Shown here: positions 1-6,307 of the stretch, piece after piece
Position numbering within the stretch: position 1 is the first letter of the stretch
Layout: each line of letters starts with the position of its first letter
Assembly (NCBI GenBank): GCA_045587445.1
Contig: JAZNCH010000001.1
Location: 1 to 15,188 of the forward strand
Direction: 5' to 3'
DNA length: 15,188 nucleotides
Source of the DNA: RGIG1995 sp045587445
GTDB taxonomy: Bacteria; Bacillota; Clostridia; Oscillospirales; CAG-272
Made by a program: the position numbers and the translations under genes
Notes under the pieces: generated by a model
Database searches by the model: none
What the model was told of the DNA's origin: nothing
Seen by the model: only the letters and a program-made list of their open reading frames with translations

Positions 1-72
1 ATCCTCATCTTCATACCAAAAGATGTTTTCTACCTCATTTTTGAGTTTGTCAACGTCTACTAATCTACTCAT
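1..72 (-). CDS. Small phage-type hypothetical protein, 3' end cut by window edge
   Basis: An ATG at 72 directly follows the TAA stop (73-75) of the gene upstream. It opens a frame with no stop to the window edge (24 codons). The N-terminus MSRLVDVDKLKNEVEN resembles the start of many short phage proteins of unknown role; that is only an impression. No function is assigned. It is the last visible member of the early operon. Confidence 0.6.
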   Translation of the reverse strand, partial: MSRLVDVDKLKNEVENIFWYEDED

Positions 73-243
73 TTACTTCACCTTCTTTTTCCCACACATA
101 GGACAACGCACGTCCGTTTCTTCCGAATCCCACCCACAAAAATTGCAATGTTTCTTATCCGCTTTAAGACGTGCAGCAACTTGCATATTGTGTTCGTGTA
201 ATCTTTCGCAAGATTTCAAATACAACTCTTTATTAAATTCCAT
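73..243 (-). CDS. 56-aa zinc-ribbon-like small protein
   Basis: This is an ATG-to-TAA frame of 56 residues. The N-terminal half is charged and helical. The C-terminal half carries two cysteine pairs, CNFC and CPMC, about 13 residues apart, followed by a lysine tail (GKKKVK). Two CxxC knuckles at that spacing are typical of a zinc ribbon, so nucleic-acid or protein binding is plausible but unproven. A GA-rich ribosome binding site (AGGAAGTGAAG) precedes the ATG, and the stop abuts the next start, which supports translation within the operon. Confidence 0.7.
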   Translation of the reverse strand: MEFNKELYLKSCERLHEHNMQVAARLKADKKHCNFCGWDSEETDVRCPMCGKKKVK

Positions 244-255
244 TTACTTCACTTC

Positions 256-435
256 CTAACTTTCATAATAGCCATACGCTATAATCTGTTGATATTGGTA
301 CATCATTATTACTCTTGTATCTTGTATCTTTGTACCAGCATCATCGTTAAAGTCAGCAGTAATACGAACGCAGTTGTAAGGCAAGCCAACTTCTACTTTG
401 GTGATATTGGTAACGTAGGTTTCCACTAAGTTCAT
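256..435 (-). CDS. 59-aa hypothetical protein
   Basis: The frame starts at an ATG that overlaps the upstream stop as ATGA (432-435), a sign of translational coupling. The 59-residue product (MNLVETYVTNITKVE...) is acidic to neutral, rich in beta-prone residues, and ends in tyrosines. It has no catalytic motif I recognise. Similar short proteins with a YVTNI-like start occur in phage early regions as far as I recall, but none has a known function. Confidence 0.7.
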   Translation of the reverse strand: MNLVETYVTNITKVEVGLPYNCVRITADFNDDAGTKIQDTRVIMMYQYQQIIAYGYYES

Positions 436-623
436 ACCATCACCCTTTCCTTAAACCAAGCACAAGCCTTATCACCGCAATACTTCACAAGAGGCATTTT
501 GCGTAAAATGCAAAGTCCTTCACCATCGGTGCTTTCGTCTGTGAAGAATTTGCATTCACCACAGCTTTTGTCTTTATTCCTGTTTAACAGCTCAACGGCT
601 GACGGTTTCTTTTGTCTTGGCAT
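432..623 (-). CDS. Cysteine-rich 63-aa small protein (CxxC family, copy 1)
   Basis: The protein has a basic N-terminus (MPRQKKP) followed by CGEC-KFF, then single cysteines at CILRK and YCGDKAC. The pattern 'CxxC-x-F ... C ... C' is shared with the next two genes upstream (592-792 and 798-1001), suggesting three diverged relatives in tandem, each probably binding one metal ion. It overlaps the upstream gene by 32 bp and is coupled to the downstream one by ATGA. No enzymatic motif is visible. Confidence 0.75.
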   Translation of the reverse strand: MPRQKKPSAVELLNRNKDKSCGECKFFTDESTDGEGLCILRKMPLVKYCGDKACAWFKERVMV

Positions 624-792
624 TGATTAGCTCCTTCAATTCAATAAATCTATAAAGGCAATCAGGGTATTCTTCTTTTAACGGGCAATGATACATGCTA
701 TTACGTCCTGGGTGCGGTGGAGGGTAATAGTAGGCAAAGAAAGGGCATTCATCACAATCATTAGGTAACTTATCAACTACTATTTTGCTCAT
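592..792 (-). CDS. Cysteine-rich 66-aa small protein (CxxC family, copy 2)
   Basis: The frame is open from 843, but the start is placed at the ATG at 792 (MSKIVVDKLPNDCDEC) because AAAGGAG, embedded in the end of the upstream gene, lies just before it. Motifs are DCDECPFF, then HCPLKEEYPDC. This layout of a CxxCP knuckle plus a distal cysteine pair recurs in the neighbouring genes. Function is unknown; a small zinc-binding phage protein is the most that can be said. Confidence 0.75.
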   Translation of the reverse strand: MSKIVVDKLPNDCDECPFFAYYYPPPHPGRNSMYHCPLKEEYPDCLYRFIELKELINAKTKETVSR

Positions 793-797
793 TACTC

Positions 798-1001
798 TCA
801 CTCCTTTGGCTTCATGCCATCCATATATTGATTTAACGGGCAACTCTCATCTCTGTCGTCCAAGTAATACGCATCAATTTTAACTGGATAATCATAACCA
901 AATTCGGGTGCTCTACAAACCAATCCATCTAAAGTGGTTGCAAGCAGAGGGCAGTTTTTACACCCTTGCGGCAGAAAACCTTTTATTGTTACAAAAGTCA
1001 T
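798..1001 (-). CDS. Cysteine-rich 67-aa small protein (CxxC family, copy 3)
   Basis: The start is set at the ATG at 1001 (MTFVTIKGFLPQGCKNC), not at the 1025 codon, because AAGGAG at the end of the upstream gene lies seven bases before it. It has GCKNCPLL, then VCRAPEFG, then ESCPLNQY near the C-terminus. The 'LPxxCxxCPLL ... C ... CPL' pattern is common in small phage proteins and is shared with the downstream neighbours. The C-terminal PKE is encoded by the next gene's ribosome binding site. Confidence 0.75.
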   Translation of the reverse strand: MTFVTIKGFLPQGCKNCPLLATTLDGLVCRAPEFGYDYPVKIDAYYLDDRDESCPLNQYMDGMKPKE

Positions 1002-1005
1002 ATTC

Positions 1006-1230
1006 TCACTCCTTTGGCATCTCAAATACTGGTAAACCTTCTTTGTAAGCGTTTACAATTTCATATAAAACTTCTTTTGCACGTTTCACCGTAGAATACC
1101 AGCCGAGATTATAAGGATAATCTTCGTTGCAATTTATGGGTGTTGCCATAACTGTTTGCAAATTCTCGTCAATATAAATGTCACTAAACTCCGTTACCAC
1201 AAGAGGTGTGTGTTGACATACAATAACCAT
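1006..1230 (-). CDS. 74-aa hypothetical protein
   Basis: An unrecognised small protein with a mostly beta-like N-terminal half (TPLVVTEFSDIYIDENLQ) and a helical C-terminal half (KRAKEVLYEIVNAYKEG). It ends in MPKE, whose codons form the Shine-Dalgarno of the next gene. A GGAGATGAAATA stretch precedes the ATG. No signal peptide or catalytic motif is seen; it is probably a cytoplasmic early protein. Confidence 0.7.
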   Translation of the reverse strand: MVIVCQHTPLVVTEFSDIYIDENLQTVMATPINCNEDYPYNLGWYSTVKRAKEVLYEIVNAYKEGLPVFEMPKE

Positions 1231-1241
1231 TATTTCATCTC

Positions 1242-1517
1242 CTATCCATCATTCAGTTTAAAGAACTTCAGTCCGGAAAACTTTTTCAGTTTCTTTTTAC
1301 AGTAAGGGCATTGTTCTTCTTGCTCGTTGTACCTATTAAGGCAACGTGGGCATTGGTAGCCCCAAAGCAAGGTTCCGCACCATCGCCATTCGTCGCCTTC
1401 ATCGACAGGGTTCTTGGTTTCCTCTGCCTTGGTTGCTTCTAATAACACATCAAAAACAACTACCATAGCTCCAATGGTGCAAATCAAAATAACTATCAAA
1501 CTACTATCAAAGCTCAT
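1242..1517 (-). CDS. 91-aa membrane-anchored zinc-ribbon protein
   Basis: Residues about 7-27 form one hydrophobic segment (LIVILICTIGAMVVVFDVLL), a probable membrane anchor. An acidic linker follows (EETKNPVDEGDE), then a zinc ribbon with C56xxC59 (CPRC) and C70xxC73 (CPYC), and a basic tail. The arrangement predicts a small inner-membrane protein with a cytoplasmic metal-binding head. It overlaps its upstream neighbour by 11 bp. I know of no named family; a membrane-tethered phage host-interaction protein is one possibility. Confidence 0.75.
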   Translation of the reverse strand: MSFDSSLIVILICTIGAMVVVFDVLLEATKAEETKNPVDEGDEWRWCGTLLWGYQCPRCLNRYNEQEEQCPYCKKKLKKFSGLKFFKLNDG

Positions 1518-1701
1518 TGCATTTCACCTTAATACGGTCGTAGCCATATTTTTTAGCGTAAATCATACCTTCGCACCATTGAAGAACTCCTGCAAGGTTT
1601 AATTCAGATGTGGGAACGGTTAATCTCACCAATTTTTGTCCACGGAGCTTCTTGTTCCATTTATGTTTTCTACCGCCAGTAATAGTAATTGTTTCAGCCA
1701 T
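1507..1701 (-). CDS. 64-aa basic hypothetical protein
   Basis: A lysine/arginine-rich small protein (GGRKHKWNKKLRGQK) followed by a helical stretch (LAGVLQWCEGMIYAKKYGYDR). The ATG at 1701 lies inside the last codons of the upstream gene, and AAAGGAGGAAG in that gene serves as ribosome binding site. The net positive charge suggests nucleic-acid contact, but no fold is recognisable. Confidence 0.7.
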   Translation of the reverse strand: MAETITITGGRKHKWNKKLRGQKLVRLTVPTSELNLAGVLQWCEGMIYAKKYGYDRIKVKCNEL

Positions 1702-2053
1702 TGTCTTCCTCCTTTGGCAACTCGCTGACGCTCATAATCCATTCAATAATAGTCATTTTCGCTTGTCGAGAAAGATATTCCGCAATAACTTGCCACGATG
1801 ATAACTGGTGACGAGCATCGAGACGCTTTTTTTCGTTTTCGACAAGAGCAAGATAAATCATTCCATTCTCAAAATCAACTGCGTCTATTGTTCCCTTGTC
1901 AAATAGCATCCAAAGATGTTTCATATCGGAAGCACGGAGAGGGTAAAAATGAAGTGGTATGGTTGTTTTTATTGGTATAGAAATTAAACCACACCATATA
2001 TCTCTCCAAATGACTATTTCAGTTTCAAATTTACCTCTAATCTTAGGAACCAT
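1694..2053 (-). CDS. 119-aa hypothetical protein
   Basis: The stop of the upstream gene and this start share a base (TGATG); the in-frame GTG at 2056 is the alternative start. The N-terminal half is beta-rich with many aromatic residues (VIWRDIWCGLISIPIK, IPLHFYPL). The C-terminal half is helical and charged (ALVENEKKRLDARHQ). No catalytic residues stand out. It ends in LPKEEDNG, where CCAAAGGAGGAA doubles as the ribosome binding site of the next gene. Confidence 0.7.
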   Translation of the reverse strand: MVPKIRGKFETEIVIWRDIWCGLISIPIKTTIPLHFYPLRASDMKHLWMLFDKGTIDAVDFENGMIYLALVENEKKRLDARHQLSSWQVIAEYLSRQAKMTIIEWIMSVSELPKEEDNG

Positions 2054-2439
2054 CACAATATCCCCTTTGTATCTTTCGTACCTTCAAGTCCCGACAAGGC
2101 TTTCATTTCAGCACAAACCGATTTCATTTCTTCGCACATTCTTGTCATTGCTTTAAGATGATAGTCTATTCTGGATTCGGACCAATCAGCATCCAAAAGA
2201 TGTCGAGCTAACTTGATTGCCCTTATGTCCCAAGAGCTTAAACTATATTCCAAAGAAATGCCTGTTGCTTCTTTAAACTTAGCCGCCCTTTCTTTAAGTT
2301 CCTCATATCGTTTCAGCTCCCAACGCACTTCATTTGATAGCATCTTGCGTTCCTTCTCTTGAAGCATCTTGCGTTCGTCCGCAATCTCAGAGGCTTGTCT
2401 TCTTTGCCAACCACGCAAGAACGCCATCATAAATCCCAT
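2053..2439 (-). CDS. 128-aa coiled-coil hypothetical protein, possibly the displaced C-terminus of the nuclease upstream
   Basis: The product is almost entirely helical and charged (RRQASEIADERKMLQEKERKM..., RYEELKERAAKF), consistent with a coiled coil. It overlaps the upstream nuclease gene by 13 bp in another frame and lacks a clear Shine-Dalgarno before its ATG at 2439 (CCTGCCCTCCCGAT precedes). The missing ribosome binding site, plus an upstream in-frame CPPDMGF that would fit the end of the nuclease domain, leaves two readings: a translationally coupled separate gene, or the tail of a once longer nuclease. Confidence 0.6.
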   Translation of the reverse strand: MGFMMAFLRGWQRRQASEIADERKMLQEKERKMLSNEVRWELKRYEELKERAAKFKEATGISLEYSLSSWDIRAIKLARHLLDADWSESRIDYHLKAMTRMCEEMKSVCAEMKALSGLEGTKDTKGIL

Positions 2440-2759
2440 ATCGGGAGGGCAGGAATCATCATATTTTCTGTCAGTCCTTTGGGAACTACCAAATACCAGT
2501 AATTACAATGCTGTGCAACCATTTCAGCTTTTATGCCATTATCTAATTCGCTTTGTAAATCGGCACGGCTAACCTTGATTTCAAAACCTCTGACCTCATA
2601 GCCTCGTGATGGATAGGCGTTGATTGCAACAGCGTCAGCGTGTCGTCTGCAATCAGCACCAGTGCCATTACCAACTTCAAAGCCTAAATACCATTCTGGC
2701 TCACGATATGTCGCCATTAAAGCCTTGCGAATATCTTTCGCAGTTATTTTCTCAGCCAT
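2427..2759 (-). CDS. PD-(D/E)XK-type nuclease, MmcB-like, short form
   Basis: The 110-residue protein has a restriction-endonuclease-like core: D42 in RRHADAVAINAYP, then the E60-x-K62 signature in RGFEIKVSRADLQSEL, then a beta strand CNYWYLVVPKGL (85-96). These are hallmarks of the MmcB / VRR-NUC-like branch of PD-(D/E)XK phosphodiesterases, often found among phage recombination genes. DNA cleavage or repair is inferred. The chain stops soon after the VVPKGL strand (MIPALPIWDL), which looks short for the family, and the following gene starts inside it in another frame. AAGGAG precedes the ATG. Downstream of ERF in the same operon, it may process recombination intermediates. Confidence 0.75.
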   Translation of the reverse strand: MAEKITAKDIRKALMATYREPEWYLGFEVGNGTGADCRRHADAVAINAYPSRGYEVRGFEIKVSRADLQSELDNGIKAEMVAQHCNYWYLVVPKGLTENMMIPALPIWDL

Positions 2760-2768
2760 TTTCTCTCC

Positions 2769-2933
2769 TTACAACGGCAAATACCGTTTCATAATGCTCA
2801 TGATATTGGGAAGTCCTTGGTAATCCAGCTCAGGACCGATAAAAAAGTACGGCTTGTCTATCTTGCTCCAAATATAACGCAGCTCTCTACGTTTCAACTT
2901 TTTGTGCCATTTTCTGTGATGTATCTTAGCCAT
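2769..2933 (-). CDS. 54-aa very basic hypothetical protein
   Basis: An ATG at 2933, preceded by GGAG with eight-base spacing, opens a 54-residue frame ending at TAA 2769. The N-terminus is strongly basic (MAKIHHRKWHKKLKRREL) and the rest is aromatic (YIWSKIDKPYFFIG). The high charge suggests DNA or RNA binding. It fills an otherwise empty gap in the operon with normal spacing on both sides, so it is probably real. Confidence 0.65.
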   Translation of the reverse strand: MAKIHHRKWHKKLKRRELRYIWSKIDKPYFFIGPELDYQGLPNIMSIMKRYLPL

Positions 2934-2944
2934 CGCTATCACTC

Positions 2945-3307
2945 CTAAAACAACTCGTGTTGCCCTCCTATTTCGGAGGGCGTTCTTGTATTTATGGGAC
3001 GGTTCAACTTAACCATATTCTGCACTCTAACATTGTAGTATTCTCCTTTCGGAGCCATATAGTCCTTGTCTACTTCCGCTGGTGTAGGCAAGTAGTATTC
3101 GGAAGGTAGTTCCCTGCCTTCGCATAGCTCTAACAGTTCCCGTTTGTAGTAGATGATATGGTTACGAACTAAGTTCATATTGCAACCATCGGGCCAAAAG
3201 GGGTCACGGCTACCCATCAGTCTTATATGCTCCCACTGTGCAAGGCTTTCGCTGATGCCGTCAGCCGCAAGTTTAATCAGCTCGTCTACGGTTTTTTGTT
3301 TAGCCAT
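2945..3307 (-). CDS. 120-aa hypothetical protein
   Basis: The protein is helical in the first half (VDELIKLAADGISESLAQWEHIR), followed by GSRDPFWPDGCNMNLVRNHIIYYK and a proline-rich tail. AAGAGG lies before the ATG at the end of the upstream gene. The composition resembles phage proteins annotated only as hypothetical; no catalytic motif is visible. A 7-bp hairpin (GCCCTCC/GGAGGGC, 2962-2981) lies in its last codons but lacks a U-tract. Confidence 0.7.
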   Translation of the reverse strand: MAKQKTVDELIKLAADGISESLAQWEHIRLMGSRDPFWPDGCNMNLVRNHIIYYKRELLELCEGRELPSEYYLPTPAEVDKDYMAPKGEYYNVRVQNMVKLNRPINTRTPSEIGGQHELF

Positions 3308-3309
3308 GA

Positions 3310-3657
3310 CTATTTCCTCTTAAACTCAATGCCACAACGCTCTGCAAGGAGCTTTTCAACTTCTATTTGTTCTTCTGTCGGATTTTCAACCTTCTGTAAT
3401 TTTTCGTTCATCAGATTGACGTATGTTTGCAGGCGTGTATCTTTACGTGCCAGTTCGCTCCAATGGTTCCAAATAATTTCCGCAGACACAGCCAACACCT
3501 TAGCCAATGCTTCTTCTGATACTTCTTTAGTAGCTCTTTCCATAGCCTTGTCTACGACTTTATCTGCTATCTTTTTAGCTTCTGACTTAACATCGTTTAT
3601 GTATTTTGCTTTTTCTTTATCGTCTTTTCGACGTAGTTTCCTTTCAAGACTGCCCAT
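3310..3657 (-). CDS. 115-aa alpha-helical hypothetical protein
   Basis: A lysine/glutamate-rich helical protein (RRKDDKEKAKYINDVKSEAKK) followed by AVSAEIIWNHWSELARKD and a charged end. AGGAGGG lies eight bases before the ATG. The heptad-like pattern suggests a coiled coil. It has no motif tying it to a pathway. Confidence 0.7.
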   Translation of the reverse strand: MGSLERKLRRKDDKEKAKYINDVKSEAKKIADKVVDKAMERATKEVSEEALAKVLAVSAEIIWNHWSELARKDTRLQTYVNLMNEKLQKVENPTEEQIEVEKLLAERCGIEFKRK

Positions 3658-3661
3658 CAGC

Positions 3662-3832
3662 TTAACCCTCCTGTTTTTTTATTAACCGATTAAAGGCTTT
3701 CATTGCTTCTTCTATAAACCAGTCACGGTCAACCATTAGTTCATCAGCAATCCTATTTAACTCTTTTAAAAAGAATTCAGCTTCATAGCCTGCACGTTTT
3801 TTAGCGTCTTCTATCCAATTATTCTCTTTCAT
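3662..3832 (-). CDS. 56-aa hypothetical protein
   Basis: The frame is open from 3865, but the ATG at 3832 (MKENNWIEDAKKRAGYEAEFF) is preferred: AGGTGG lies nine bases before it, and it overlaps the end of the radical SAM gene by only 14 bp, which suits coupling. The product is a short acidic helical protein with no recognised family. Confidence 0.6.
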   Translation of the reverse strand: MKENNWIEDAKKRAGYEAEFFLKELNRIADELMVDRDWFIEEAMKAFNRLIKKQEG

Positions 3833-4637
3833 AGTAATAAAGCCACCTTGTAAATTCATCATCACGGGGACAGTCCCAATCCCTATAGATTTTGCCGTCC
3901 TGCTTGATAATCACATCGTTCACATAGCATTTATTACCTACAATGACGGAAGAGTGTTCCATACCACGGTGATATGCAACGATAAATGTATCATCCACGC
4001 TATAATATTCAGAATTGCAGACAATACAGCTTTCGCTTGCAAAGTAGTCGTACCGCTCTTGCAATGCTATGGATATTTCATCTCTATTTTTAAGAGAATC
4101 GAAGTCAATATATCGGAAATTTTCACGAAGGTTTATGTCGCGTTTTTTCTTGCCGTAAACATCGACAAAAATATAAAATTCTTCAAACGTAAAATTTCCG
4201 TTAATTACTGTGTTAATTCTGATAGGCTTGGTAATTTTGTCGATAATATCAAGTCCACAGACGTTAGGAAAATCCATACCAACGTGTCGAGAGATGTTGA
4301 TACCGCCGATTTTGTCAGTATTGTTTATAAAGTCTATGATTGCGTCAATGTTATCGGATTTTGGCAAGGTTGTATTGATGTAAACAGTTTTATTACAAGC
4401 TGCAACAATCTTTTTCAAGCCATAGAGGTTAGCGAACGGTTCACCACCGGTAATTACAAATTCTTGAATAAGAGGGTTGCGGTTAATCAAATTGATAGAT
4501 TCAAGAATTTTAGGCAGGCTAAAATTGGAGCAATCTCTATATTCGTGCTTGCTGGTGCAAAAATAGCAGTTATTGTTGCAGTCATAAGGAACAAAAATCG
4601 TGCAGGACAGGTTTGTACGTCCTTTTCTATATTCCAT
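3819..4637 (-). CDS. Radical SAM enzyme of unknown substrate
   Basis: The 272-residue protein has the radical SAM [4Fe-4S] motif C20xxxC24xxC27 (CNNNCYFC) preceded by a beta strand (LSCTIFVPYD), and the SAM-binding TGGEP at 63-67. Together these define a radical SAM TIM-barrel enzyme that cleaves S-adenosylmethionine to a 5'-deoxyadenosyl radical. The C-terminal third has more cysteines (SCIVC, NKCYVN, DWDCP), but not in a clear SPASM layout. The size is close to minimal family members such as QueE-like enzymes, but I see no deazaguanine partner genes nearby, so QueE is not claimed. AGGAGG lies eight bases before the ATG. Confidence 0.88.
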   Translation of the reverse strand: MEYRKGRTNLSCTIFVPYDCNNNCYFCTSKHEYRDCSNFSLPKILESINLINRNPLIQEFVITGGEPFANLYGLKKIVAACNKTVYINTTLPKSDNIDAIIDFINNTDKIGGINISRHVGMDFPNVCGLDIIDKITKPIRINTVINGNFTFEEFYIFVDVYGKKKRDINLRENFRYIDFDSLKNRDEISIALQERYDYFASESCIVCNSEYYSVDDTFIVAYHRGMEHSSVIVGNKCYVNDVIIKQDGKIYRDWDCPRDDEFTRWLYYYERE

Positions 4638-4648
4638 TTCATAACCTC

Positions 4649-5305
4649 CTACAAGTACGTCGGAACGTGAACGTCCAGGTTAAATGTTTCAATAACCTCT
4701 TTGACTTTCATTCCGATATAGATTTCTTCTGCAAGGTCTTCCTTGCTCTTGGTTCGTGTCATTTTCCCTCTATCCTCAAACATACCGATTAAGTCTTGTC
4801 CGAAGCCGCTACGCTCACAGAACACCATAATAGCTTCAATGCCTTTAATCTCTGCATCGTGGGCGGTGCTTAATGCCGTTGTCCATTCTGCAATTATGGG
4901 ATTGGGTAAAAGAACGGTACTTGAGCCTCCTTCTGCATCAGTAATGGTTTCAAAGGGAAAGCCATTGAGGAATGCTGCAGGGGAAATGTTCATGATTGCG
5001 GAAAGCGCACCTGCACCATCAAACAGGGCAGTCAAGTCGTTATAGCCTTTCGGGTAGTTTGTGGGAAATGGTTTACCGATGGGACGTTCATAGGTGGTAT
5101 CCCTCATCATAAGGTCATTGTAGAGTTTAAAAATAAGGTCGCGAACGTTGTCCGCTAATTCTGGGGAAGTGCTGTTGAAATACTGTGAAATTGCGGGGGT
5201 TAATACAGAAATAAAACTTGCATATCCGCCGCCATCGTAGCCGTTGGCTTCGCAGTAGGCGGTAAGCTCATCTATTCTCTTTAAAACTTGGTCTTTACTA
5301 ATCAT
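4649..5305 (-). CDS. 218-aa hypothetical protein
   Basis: The start overlaps the upstream stop (ATGATTAG, 5298-5305). The sequence is helical with an alanine/proline/glycine-rich middle (LFDGAGALSAIMNISPAAFLNGFPF) and a charged C-terminus (RTKSKEDLAEEIYIGMKVKEV). No active-site motif or membrane segment is seen. It sits directly upstream of the radical SAM gene with an 11-bp gap, so a shared pathway or substrate role is conceivable, by proximity only. Confidence 0.75.
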   Translation of the reverse strand: MISKDQVLKRIDELTAYCEANGYDGGGYASFISVLTPAISQYFNSTSPELADNVRDLIFKLYNDLMMRDTTYERPIGKPFPTNYPKGYNDLTALFDGAGALSAIMNISPAAFLNGFPFETITDAEGGSSTVLLPNPIIAEWTTALSTAHDAEIKGIEAIMVFCERSGFGQDLIGMFEDRGKMTRTKSKEDLAEEIYIGMKVKEVIETFNLDVHVPTYL

Positions 5306-5483
5306 TGGGGAATTCTCCTTTGAGGTAGATATTCTTTTCTTCGTCTGTCATATCAGACGGTATAAGTCTGTCTATGGCTTCTTTCTCGGAAATAGGAGCA
5401 AGAGTAACTTGGCAAATAGGAAGTGGTTCACTTTTGTTATCAAAGCATATTTGGAGCCACCCTTTTTTGTTTTTATCAACCAT
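5298..5483 (-). CDS. 61-aa hypothetical protein, first gene after the structured leader
   Basis: A perfect AGGAGGT lies seven bases before the ATG. The 61 residues (MVDKNKKGWLQICFDNK...) are acidic, with a C-terminal SDMTDEEKNIYLKGEF segment. The gene comes directly after the promoter and two-hairpin element at 5500-5636, so its expression, and that of the genes after it, may be set by read-through of that element. Confidence 0.75.
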   Translation of the reverse strand: MVDKNKKGWLQICFDNKSEPLPICQVTLAPISEKEAIDRLIPSDMTDEEKNIYLKGEFPND

Positions 5484-5503
5484 TATAATGACCTCCTATA
5501 TAA

Positions 5504-5550
5504 GCGAAAAACCTATTGATGCGAGAGGGCAGTCCCGCTTCAATAGGTTT
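5504..5550 (-). terminator. Intrinsic terminator or attenuator hairpin
   Basis: On the minus strand an 11-bp perfect stem (AAACCTATTGA / TCAATAGGTTT; plus-strand arms 5509-5519 and 5540-5550) encloses a GC-rich inner part (GCGGGACTGCCCTCTCGC) and is followed by a short U-tract (UUUUUCGC). This is a plausible rho-independent terminator or attenuator upstream of the 61-aa gene. The U-tract is short, so read-through is likely. Confidence 0.6.
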
Positions 5551-5601
5551 ATGGTCGTAGTATGAAGTTCGGCTCACAGCGTCTGCCCACACTATGACCA
5601 C
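5505..5601 (-). ncRNA. Candidate two-hairpin small RNA or leader
   Basis: A promoter at 5608-5636 predicts a start at about 5601. The first transcribed bases form hairpin 1 (TGGTCATAGT at 5600-5591 with ACTACGACCA at 5561-5552, one mismatch), directly followed by hairpin 2 (5550-5509) and a U-tract. The result is a compact RNA of about 95 nt. GGGCAG in the loop side of hairpin 1 can pair with CTGCCC inside hairpin 2, giving a possible kissing or pseudoknot contact. No open reading frame fits. It may be a free sRNA or a regulated leader; I recognise no known RNA family. Confidence 0.5.
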
Positions 5602-5607
5602 ACTTTA

Positions 5608-5636
5608 ATTTTACCAGATATTTCCAGTTTTTTCAA
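5608..5636 (-). promoter_or_regulatory. Sigma-70/A-type promoter
   Basis: Minus strand TTGAAA (5636-5631), 17-bp spacer, TAAAAT (5613-5608): five of six matches in each box and ideal spacing. It lies just after the ERF gene and directs transcription into the two-hairpin element and the genes after it. Confidence 0.65.
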
Positions 5637-5649
5637 TGCCCTTGTCGAA

Positions 5650-6294
5650 TTATGCGCCTTTTCTTTCACCCAAAAGGCGACGTGCTTCGTTGTGGCATTT
5701 CGCATATTTCGGGTCATTGATTACGGTTTGGAGTTGGTTTACTAACATACTTTCAAGCGCATACCATTTGCCATTATTGCCAAGCACTTCGGTTACGCCG
5801 TCCTTGTTTCGTACATATTCAGCTTCCTTTTGTGTCGGCTCACTTTTGGCTTTAGATTCGCTCTTGGTTTGTTTGTTGTTTCTACCAACAGCACTTTCGC
5901 CGTCGTCGTCCTCTTGTGCAATGCCTACCATAGCCGCCAATGCGTAACGTCTGCCGTAGGTGATTGCACTACCAATGCCTTGGGCATCCAGTTTTGCTAC
6001 CTTGATATTCATTGTAGACTTAATCCATTGGCTACTGGAATGTGTCAGCATAGTGGTGATTTTGATGTTGCCTTGTGCGTCAATTTCGCCAGGCATTTGA
6101 ATGATTGCGAGATTGTTCTTTGCTAAAGGCTCACGGCAAGTGTCCCACACTTCCGCAAGGTCAGCGTATTTGCTTTTGAAGAACGGGTTATCACTACTTT
6201 TCTTAGCGTTGCTCATTGCGCCTTGTGCAGCTGCTAATGCTTTGGCAAGTTCGCCAATATCTTGGCTAAATTCTACTGCGATGTTTTCATTCAT
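5650..6294 (-). CDS. ERF-family single-strand DNA annealing recombinase
   Basis: The 214-residue protein shows the ERF superfamily layout: an N-terminal helix with ALAAAQGAMSNAKKSSDNPFF and KYADLAEVWDTCREPLAKN (41-60), the strand-rich middle, and the signature GSAITYGRRYALAAMVGI (108-125) followed by an acidic EDDDG. A flexible lysine/serine linker (about 135-155) leads to a small C-terminal domain (KDGVTEVLGNNGKWYALESM). ERF proteins coat and anneal single-stranded DNA in phage recombination and genome circularisation. AGGAGG lies nine bases before the ATG. It is paired with the Gp157-like gene upstream, the usual order in Gram-positive phages. Confidence 0.92.
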   Translation of the reverse strand: MNENIAVEFSQDIGELAKALAAAQGAMSNAKKSSDNPFFKSKYADLAEVWDTCREPLAKNNLAIIQMPGEIDAQGNIKITTMLTHSSSQWIKSTMNIKVAKLDAQGIGSAITYGRRYALAAMVGIAQEDDDGESAVGRNNKQTKSESKAKSEPTQKEAEYVRNKDGVTEVLGNNGKWYALESMLVNQLQTVINDPKYAKCHNEARRLLGERKGA

Positions 6295-6307
6295 GATGTT
6301 GTGCCTC

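Noticed and set aside
2962..2981. Hairpin GCCCTCC/GGAGGGC as a terminator.
   Set aside because: It lies inside the last codons of the 120-aa gene and is followed by AACACGAG rather than a U-tract; the operon clearly continues.
3954..4670. 238-aa plus-strand open frame opposite the radical SAM gene.
   Set aside because: It is antisense to a gene with clear catalytic motifs, and its composition is that of a shadow frame.
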